64,000 nucleotides of DNA from Azospirillum brasilense (GTDB lineage: Bacteria > Pseudomonadota > Alphaproteobacteria > Azospirillales > Azospirillaceae), in assembly GCF_001315015.1 (NCBI RefSeq), contig NZ_CP012917.1:127001-191000 (forward strand). Reading direction: 5' to 3'. The translations under genes were made by a program, and so were the position numbers. This document shows positions 58,652 to 64,000 of the stretch, in pieces; the first letter of the stretch is position 1, and every line of letters begins with the position of its first letter. The notes beneath the pieces are model-generated. The model saw only the letters and a program-made list of their open reading frames with translations. It searched no databases and was not told where the DNA came from.

Positions 58652-60190
58652 TCAGGCTTTGAGCACCCGCTGCGGCGGGTCCTTGTGGGTCGGGTTTTTG
58701 GGCGGCCGGCGGAGCAGCGGCTTGCCCGACGGCCACATCGACCAGACGAGGAAGGCGGCGGCGAGGGCCAGGATCGTGCCGCTGATCGGACGGGTGAAGA
58801 AGACCGTCATGTTGCCGTCGTAATTGGCGAGCGAGGTGAGGAAGTAGCGCTCGCACAGCGGCCCCAGGATCACGCCGACCACCAGCGGGGCGGGCGGGAA
58901 GCCAGTGCGCTTCATGACGTAGCCGGCGATGCCGAAGGCGAGGCAGACATAGACGTCGAACAGGTTGTTGCGCACGCCGTAGGCGCCGACGACGCTCAGC
59001 ACGATGATGAAGGCGCCGAGGATGGCCGGCGGCACCCGCATCAGCGTCGAGAAGACCCGCGCCACGCCCATCGCCGCGACGATCATCAGCAGGTTGGCGA
59101 TCAGCATGCTGGCGAAGATCGTGTAGACCAGCGTGGCGTTCGAGGTGAAGAGGAGCGGGCCGGGGTTCAGCCCGTGGATCAGCATGGCGGCCAGCATGAT
59201 CGCCGTGGCGGCGCTGCCGGGGATGCCCAGGGTCAGCAGCGGGATCATCGCGGTGCCGGTGGTGGCGTTCTTGGCCGCCTCCGGGGCTGCCAGCCCTTCT
59301 TCCACGCCGGTGCCGAAGCGGTCGCCCTTGCCCGACGCCTGCTTCTCCACGCTGTAGGCGATGACCGACCCCACCGTGGCCCCGGCGCCGGGGATGACGC
59401 CGATGGTGCAGCCGAGGCCGGTGCCGCGCAGGATGGAGGACTTGATCCGCCACAGGTCGGACAGGCCGATCTGCTTGCCGGGCTTCGTGGCGATGGAGCG
59501 TGCGCCGCCGGCCCGCTTGCAGATCAGGTCCACGACCTCGCCGATGGCGAACAGGCCGATCATCACGACGGTGAAGTTGATGCCGCTCTCCAGGTCGGGG
59601 ACGCCCAGCGTCAGGCGGGGCATGCCGTACATCGGATCGACGCCGACCGTCCCGATCAGCAGGCCGAGGAACATCGAGACCGCGCTCATCAGCGGCGCGT
59701 CCTTGGCGATGGCGATGACGCTGACGAGGCCGAGGATGGTGGCCGCGAAGAACTCCGGCTGGTCGAACTTCAGCGCGAAGCTGGCGAAGGGCGGGGCGCC
59801 GAAGGTCAGCAGCAACGCGCTGGCCAGCCCGCCGAAGGCCGAGGCGGTGATGGCGATGCTCAGGGCGCGCGACGACAGGCCCTTGCGTGTCATCGGGTAG
59901 CCGTCCCAGCAGCTCGGCAGCGAGGCCGGCGTGCCGGGGATGTTGATGAGGATCGAGGAGATCGAGCCGCCGAACACGCCACCCACATAGATGCCGCCGA
60001 GGAAGGACATCGCCGTGACCGGCGGCAGCAGGTAGGTGAAGGGCAGGGCGATGGCCATGGCGTTGACGAAGGAGATGCCCGGCAGCGCGCCGGCCACCAC
60101 CCCGATCATCAGGCCCGAGACGAGGAGGACGAAGTTGTACGGGTCGAGGGCGCCGGCGAAGCCACCGGCCAGATTGGCGAGGATATCCAT
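58652..60190 (-). CDS. tctA: TctA-family tripartite transporter large membrane subunit
   Basis: 512 residues with about 11-12 membrane helices. TctA motifs are present: ALPGISFVNAMAIALPFTYL, YGMPRLTLGVPDL, and GLGCTIGVIPGAGATVGSVIAY, typical of the first TctA half. The protein is the large permease of a tripartite tricarboxylate transporter. With TctB and TctC here it should take up an organic anion, inferred as sulfoacetate from the following catabolic genes. It is 24 bases after tctB and 46 before sauS. Confidence 0.9.
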   Translation of the reverse strand: MDILANLAGGFAGALDPYNFVLLVSGLMIGVVAGALPGISFVNAMAIALPFTYLLPPVTAMSFLGGIYVGGVFGGSISSILINIPGTPASLPSCWDGYPMTRKGLSSRALSIAITASAFGGLASALLLTFGAPPFASFALKFDQPEFFAATILGLVSVIAIAKDAPLMSAVSMFLGLLIGTVGVDPMYGMPRLTLGVPDLESGINFTVVMIGLFAIGEVVDLICKRAGGARSIATKPGKQIGLSDLWRIKSSILRGTGLGCTIGVIPGAGATVGSVIAYSVEKQASGKGDRFGTGVEEGLAAPEAAKNATTGTAMIPLLTLGIPGSAATAIMLAAMLIHGLNPGPLLFTSNATLVYTIFASMLIANLLMIVAAMGVARVFSTLMRVPPAILGAFIIVLSVVGAYGVRNNLFDVYVCLAFGIAGYVMKRTGFPPAPLVVGVILGPLCERYFLTSLANYDGNMTVFFTRPISGTILALAAAFLVWSMWPSGKPLLRRPPKNPTHKDPPQRVLKA

Positions 60191-60214
60191 GGGACGATCC
60201 TTCCGGTGGCCGGC

Positions 60215-60751
60215 TCAGTAGATGCCGAGCAGGCGGTAGAGCGCGACGGTGAAGTCGTCGAAGACGCCGTGGCCGCGGTTCAGCGGCATCTGGGCGAGCA
60301 GGACGAAGACGTAGAGCAGCACGACGCAGCCGATCCCGGTGACCAGCGCCAGCGTGAGCGGTCGCCGGATGCCGCCGATGACGCACCACAGGGCGACAAA
60401 GGCCAGCGTGGCGATGGGAAAGCCGAGCTGCGGCAGGGCGATGCCGTACAGGATGACCAGCCCCAGCCCGATCATCGCCCGGCCATAGGCGTAGCCTTCG
60501 TATTCCTCGTCGACCGGTTTCGGTTGGTGGACCGCGCGCCGCAGCGCCAGGAGTTCCCTGGCGATCCAAATCACGGCGCACAGCCCGACCGCGCCCAGCA
60601 TCAGCCGGGGCCATCCCGTCGGTCCCACCGGGTCGGGCAGGCCGGCGATCATGGTGCTGTCGCGCACGATGTGTTGCGAGAGAAGAAGCGACCCGAAGAG
60701 CAGGGCCGCGGGCGTCGCCAGCCGGCGAAGACCATGGGACAGGGGAGTCAC
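60215..60751 (-). CDS. tctB: TctB-family tripartite transporter small membrane subunit
   Basis: 178 residues with four membrane helices (GSLLLSQHIVRDSTMIAGLP; LMLGAVGLCAVIWI; FPIATLAFVALWCVIGGIRR; LTLALVTGIGCVVLLYVFVL). This is the small permease partner of TctA, of poorly conserved sequence but typical size and layout. It lies between tctC and tctA. Confidence 0.85.
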   Translation of the reverse strand: MTPLSHGLRRLATPAALLFGSLLLSQHIVRDSTMIAGLPDPVGPTGWPRLMLGAVGLCAVIWIARELLALRRAVHQPKPVDEEYEGYAYGRAMIGLGLVILYGIALPQLGFPIATLAFVALWCVIGGIRRPLTLALVTGIGCVVLLYVFVLLAQMPLNRGHGVFDDFTVALYRLLGIY

Positions 60752-60803
60752 GGTTCCCTCCCTGAAGAGCGATGAAACGGGTGGGGCGGATTTGGAGTCG
60801 GAC

Positions 60804-61793
60804 TCAGCCCGGTGTCTGGCCGACGGTCTTGGTCGCGAAGCGGTCCAGATAGCCCTTCACCGTCTCGTAGAAGGCCTTGACCTCCTCCTTGGCCTGGTCC
60901 GGCGTCACCAGCGTGTCGACGCAGGTGAAGGTGTCGGCGCAGAAGGTCTTCCATTCCGGGCTCGCCAGCACCTTGGCGGCCGCCTCGTGCAGCTTCTGCA
61001 CGCGCTCGGGAGGCGTGCTGGCGGGCACCGCCAGCGTGCGGAAGTTGGGCAGGTCGCCGATGTCCAGACCCAGCTCCGCCGAGGCGGGAACGTCGGGGAA
61101 GGAGGGGTGGCGCTGCTTGTCGAACACGACGATCGGGCGCAGGTCGCCGGATTTCAGGAACTGGGCGACGTCGCCCGGCTCCTCGTAGATCGCGTCGGTG
61201 TGGCCGCCGATGGGCGAGGCGTAGCGCTCCGACGGGCGGGCGAAGGGGACGTTGGTCACCGGCACGCCCTGGCTTCCCAGATACTTCAGCGTGATGTCGT
61301 CCTGCGTGCCGTAGCCGGAGGTGGCGACGCGCAGCTTGCCGGGGTTGGCCTTGGCGTGGGCGGCGAAGTCCTCGTAGGTCTTGAAGGGGCTGTTCTTCGA
61401 GACGTAGAGCATCGACGGCGAGTTCTGCATCATCGCCACATAGACGAAGTTGTCCGGCTTCGCCGTGCCCAGGCCCGACGCCCAGGAGGAGACGGACAGC
61501 GCGATCAGCGTGCCGACCGTGTAGCCGTCGGCCGGGTTGGTCAGGACCCGCGTCAGGCCGGCGTTGCCCGACGCCCCGGACACGTTCACGACGGGCATGG
61601 CGACGTGGAGATGCGGTTCGGCGAGGCGGGCGAACTGGCGCGCCATCAGGTCGGCGCCGCCGCCGGCCCCAAAGGTCGCGATGACCTCGATGGGGCGTGA
61701 CGGGTAGTCGTCGGCGCGCGCCGGGTCGGATGAAAGGACGGGTGTCAGCAGCGCGGCCACCGCCGCGGTGAGCGTCAAGGCGTTGCGGAGCAT
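60804..61793 (-). CDS. tctC: TctC-family periplasmic solute-binding protein
   Basis: 329 residues from ATG 61793 (GGGAGGG at 8-base spacing); an ATG two codons upstream is possible but too close to the ribosome site. A Sec signal peptide (LRNALTLTAAVAALLTPVLS; cleavage near ARADDYP) precedes a TctC/BugT solute-binding fold with YPSRPIEVIATFGAGGGADL near the start and NVPFARPSERYASPIGGH later. It captures the substrate in the periplasm for TctAB. Confidence 0.9.
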   Translation of the reverse strand: MLRNALTLTAAVAALLTPVLSSDPARADDYPSRPIEVIATFGAGGGADLMARQFARLAEPHLHVAMPVVNVSGASGNAGLTRVLTNPADGYTVGTLIALSVSSWASGLGTAKPDNFVYVAMMQNSPSMLYVSKNSPFKTYEDFAAHAKANPGKLRVATSGYGTQDDITLKYLGSQGVPVTNVPFARPSERYASPIGGHTDAIYEEPGDVAQFLKSGDLRPIVVFDKQRHPSFPDVPASAELGLDIGDLPNFRTLAVPASTPPERVQKLHEAAAKVLASPEWKTFCADTFTCVDTLVTPDQAKEEVKAFYETVKGYLDRFATKTVGQTPG

Positions 61794-61843
61794 TTGCATT
61801 CCCTCCCAGGGTTTATTTTTTGGCGGGGTTTGTTTTTTGACCG

Positions 61844-62842
61844 TCAGGCGTGCAGGCCGGGTGCGGCGCCTCCCTTGGTTGCTGTGCTGGGGTAGGGCGC
61901 GCCCGGCGTGACGGAGCGGCGGCGCCCGGCGACGATCTGGGCGATGGCGGCGGCGGCGATGCGGGCCGCCGGCGGGTCGGCGCGCGAGGTGAGGACGATC
62001 GGCACCGCAGCACCCAGCACGATGCCCGCGGCGACCGCGTCCAGGAAATGCACCAGCGCCTTGAACAGGGCGTTGCCGGTCTCGATGTTCGGCACCACCA
62101 GGATGTCGGCGGCTCCGGCGCAGGGGTGGGTCAGGTTTTTGATCCGCGCCGCCTCGGCCGACACCGCGAGGTCGAGCGCCAGCGGCCCGAACACCGTCGC
62201 GCCCGGCACCTCCTGCTGGCACAGGCGGGTCAGCCGGTCGGCGTCCATGCTGGAGGGCACCCGTTCGGTCACCTCCTCGGTGCAGGAGAGCAGGGCCACG
62301 CGCGGGGCGTTGCCGCCGACCAGCCGCCACAGTTCCACGGCGTTGCGGATGATGTCCAATTGGGTGTTCAGCGACGGCGCCACGTTGATCGCCGCGTCGG
62401 TGATGACCAGCTCGCGGCCCGACCCCGGCAGCGTCATGTGGAAGGCGTGGGTGAAGCGGCGCCCGGTGCGCAGCCCGTTTTTCGGGTCGAGGGCTGCGAG
62501 CATCAGCGTGTCGGTGTGGATGTGCCCCTTCATGAGCGCGCCGACGTCGCCCGAGCGGGCGAGCGCCACCGCGATCCGCGCCGCCGCCGCGTCGTCCCTG
62601 GCCGAAACCACGCAGGCGCCGTGGAGCGTCCAGCCGATCCGGCGGGCGCTGTCGGCGATGGCCGCCGGATCGCCGACCAGCACCGGCTCGATGAGGCCGA
62701 GGGCGGTGGCGCGCCGCGCGCTTTCCAATGCGACCGGCGATCCCGCGGCGACCACCGCGGTGGGAACCGGCTCCAGGGCGGCGCTGCGCGCCATCAGCCG
62801 GGCCGGGCATCCGGCGGCGGTCGTCTCAAGCGTCCTTGCCAT
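61844..62842 (-). CDS. pta: Phosphate acetyltransferase-like enzyme
   Basis: 332 residues of the phosphate acetyl/butyryltransferase family (GLIEPVLVGDPAAIADSARR; MKGHIHTDTLMLAALDPKNG; TDAAINVAPSL; ILVVPNIETGNALFKALVHF). The ligands of CoA and phosphate in this family lie in the last two motifs. Length and sequence resemble the short Pta/Ptb class. In sulfonate degraders this enzyme converts the acetyl phosphate made by Xsc to acetyl-CoA. It starts 14 bases after the IclR gene. Confidence 0.85.
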   Translation of the reverse strand: MARTLETTAAGCPARLMARSAALEPVPTAVVAAGSPVALESARRATALGLIEPVLVGDPAAIADSARRIGWTLHGACVVSARDDAAAARIAVALARSGDVGALMKGHIHTDTLMLAALDPKNGLRTGRRFTHAFHMTLPGSGRELVITDAAINVAPSLNTQLDIIRNAVELWRLVGGNAPRVALLSCTEEVTERVPSSMDADRLTRLCQQEVPGATVFGPLALDLAVSAEAARIKNLTHPCAGAADILVVPNIETGNALFKALVHFLDAVAAGIVLGAAVPIVLTSRADPPAARIAAAAIAQIVAGRRRSVTPGAPYPSTATKGGAAPGLHA

Positions 62843-62856
62843 GGCGTCCGTCTTCC

Positions 62857-63729
62857 TTAGGGTGTGAGGGCCGGCTCGGCCGGGGCGGCGTCGATGCCCA
62901 GCGCGCGGGCCATGTCGCTTGCGGCGCGGTGCAGGACCGGCAGGCGATCGGCCACCGATTCCCGCGACAGCCGGACCTTCGGCGCCTGCACCGCCAGGGC
63001 GGCGACCATCCGTCCCGCGCCGTCGCGGATCGGCACCGCCGCGCAGAAGACGCCCGGCATGTATTCCTCGTCGTCCAGGGAATGGCCGCAGGCGGCGATG
63101 CTGTCCAACTCGGCGCGGAACAGCGCGGGGTCGCACAGCGTCGCCGCCGCCATCCGGGGCAGCGGCAGGCAATCCAGCAGGCGCCGCCGCGGCAGTTCCG
63201 GCAGGAAGGCGAGGAACAGCTTGCCCATCGCCGTGCAGTGCAGCGGCACCCGCGAGCCGACGCCGAACTCCAACCGCAGCGGCCAGTTTTCCACCTCGAC
63301 GCGGTCGAGATAGACGACGTCGCCGCCTTCCAGCACGCCGATGTTGCAGGTCTCCCCCAACTCCAGGCTGAGCGCCCGCAGCCGGGCGTGCGACGGCGCC
63401 TGGGCCAGGGAGCTGCGCAGCGTGTTGAGCGCCAGGGTGCGCAGCTTCGGGCCGACGGTCACCAGCCGGCCGTCGATCGGGCGGGCGAGGAAGCCGCGCT
63501 CCTCCAGCATGGCGATCAGCCGGTGTGCGGTCGGCTTCGGCAGGGCCAGCTTCTCGGCGATGTCCTTGACGGCCATCGGCTGTCCCGCTCCGGCCACCGC
63601 GTCCAGCAAGGCCAGCACGCGGTCGGCGAGGGGCCGGCGATCACCGGAGTTGGTGTCGGCGGCGTCTTCGGTTGTCGGTTCGCGGGGCTCCCGCAACGGA
63701 GCGGAGCCCAAGGCGATCTTCCGCGTCAT
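62857..63729 (-). CDS. IclR-family transcriptional regulator
   Basis: 290 residues from ATG 63729 (GGGGAGGAA upstream). It has an N-terminal winged helix (PMAVKDIAEKLALPKPTAHR) and a C-terminal IclR effector-binding domain (ALSLELGETCNIGVLEGGDV; PLHCTAMGKLFLAFLP; IAACGHSLDDEEYMPGVFCA). As the first gene of the minus-strand sulfonate run it is probably the pathway regulator and autoregulated through the palindromes upstream. In known sulfoacetate loci a regulator of similar role is often LysR- or IclR-type. Confidence 0.9.
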   Translation of the reverse strand: MTRKIALGSAPLREPREPTTEDAADTNSGDRRPLADRVLALLDAVAGAGQPMAVKDIAEKLALPKPTAHRLIAMLEERGFLARPIDGRLVTVGPKLRTLALNTLRSSLAQAPSHARLRALSLELGETCNIGVLEGGDVVYLDRVEVENWPLRLEFGVGSRVPLHCTAMGKLFLAFLPELPRRRLLDCLPLPRMAAATLCDPALFRAELDSIAACGHSLDDEEYMPGVFCAAVPIRDGAGRMVAALAVQAPKVRLSRESVADRLPVLHRAASDMARALGIDAAPAEPALTP

Positions 63730-63751
63730 CGTTCCTCCCCGTGACTGGAAG

Positions 63752-63797
63752 CGTATCGCTCGGCCTCTTGGTCTCATTCAGCGATACGATTTGTATC
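63752..63797 (-). promoter_or_regulatory. IclR-type operator region
   Basis: CGTATCGCT (63752-63760) and its complement AGCGATACG (63780-63788) form an inverted repeat with a 19-base gap, and GATAC/GTATC (63783-63787/63793-63797) gives a shorter palindrome. They lie 23-68 bases upstream of the IclR ATG, the position of an autoregulatory site controlling the sulfonate operon. Confidence 0.6.
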
Positions 63798-63939
63798 ATT
63801 AACTCACAGGACCCTGGGTCGCGCAAGCCCAAAAAGTTCGTGTACCCAATTATCCATGCATACGGGGGCATGCCCAGCCGGCATCCTGCGGCTCGGGCGA
63901 TGAAACGTCCGATTTTGAAGAACGATGGGGGTGGGGAGG

Positions 63940-64000
63940 CTATCCGAACTGCGCGGACAGGGCCTCGGCGCCGCGGCGCAGGACGGGCAGGACCTGCTCG
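63940..64000 (-). CDS. Partial CDS, C-terminus (IclR-like?)
   Basis: The window ends inside a minus-strand reading frame with stop at 63940-63942. The visible end reads EQVLPVLRRGAEALSAQFG, a pattern seen at the C-terminus of IclR regulators. Only about 19 codons are visible, so the assignment is weak. Confidence 0.35.
   Translation of the reverse strand, partial: EQVLPVLRRGAEALSAQFG

Noticed and set aside
1..64000. CRISPR arrays
   Set aside because: No regularly spaced identical repeats of CRISPR size were seen; the only short direct repeats are origin iterons and the 13-bp triplet.

Overview
The window is high-GC DNA from an alphaproteobacterium, most likely Azospirillum or a close relative in the Rhodospirillales. 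This is inferred from composition, from the RepA/RPA-type initiator with iterons and ParAB, from KaiC-like and hybrid-kinase genes, and from sulfonate genes; no taxonomic search was possible. An iteron origin, replication initiator and partition genes (about 36-48 kb) show that the DNA belongs to a secondary replicon (large plasmid or chromid). A tRNA-Phe gene at the left edge suggests a replicon with some housekeeping content.

Left region (1-5 kb): tRNA-Phe, an AT-rich secreted protein of unknown function, a decayed IS3-type transposase, and two paralogous MarR regulators with small membrane proteins and related operator-like palindromes. This looks like a patchwork accessory zone.

Polyketide region (5.66-18.2 kb, + strand): an uninterrupted run of 13 genes encodes an apparently complete type II (aromatic) polyketide synthase. 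It has a didomain aromatase/cyclase, an actIII-like ketoreductase, KS-alpha, KS-beta (chain length factor), ACP, four consecutive ABM-type monooxygenase-like proteins, a second SDR, a Sfp-type phosphopantetheinyl transferase and an RND efflux pair. Type II PKS clusters are typical of actinomycetes and rare in Gram-negative bacteria. Transposase remnants lie beyond both ends (IS3-like at 1.6-1.9 kb, ISL3-like at 18.3 kb). This is the most novel part of the window.

Middle region (18.5-36 kb): SNF2 helicase; a LysR regulator divergent from a TPP enzyme and an ALDH7-type dehydrogenase; a DMT transporter; a copper-chaperone pair (DUF2946 and PCuAC); a KaiC-like ATPase with a hybrid histidine kinase; and a second, Cache-PAS hybrid kinase.

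Replication region (36-48 kb): a DnaT-like/HTH protein and companion, an origin with six iterons, the initiator RepA, and ParA (with an N-terminal HTH) plus ParB followed by a parS-like palindrome. Between them sit LysR/YeiH, an Ada-domain miniprotein, a four-repeat secreted protein, a HAD phosphatase and a FemAB-like protein.

Right region (48-64 kb, - strand): a contiguous 15.6-kb locus reads as a whole pathway for sulfoacetate. It comprises an IclR regulator, phosphate acetyltransferase, a TctCBA tripartite transporter, acylating sulfoacetaldehyde dehydrogenase, a two-subunit SucCD-like CoA ligase, a SoeABC-type sulfite dehydrogenase, a small unknown protein and sulfoacetaldehyde acetyltransferase (Xsc). 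Together these could import sulfoacetate, activate and reduce it, split it to sulfite and acetyl phosphate, recover acetyl-CoA, and oxidise sulfite into the quinone pool.
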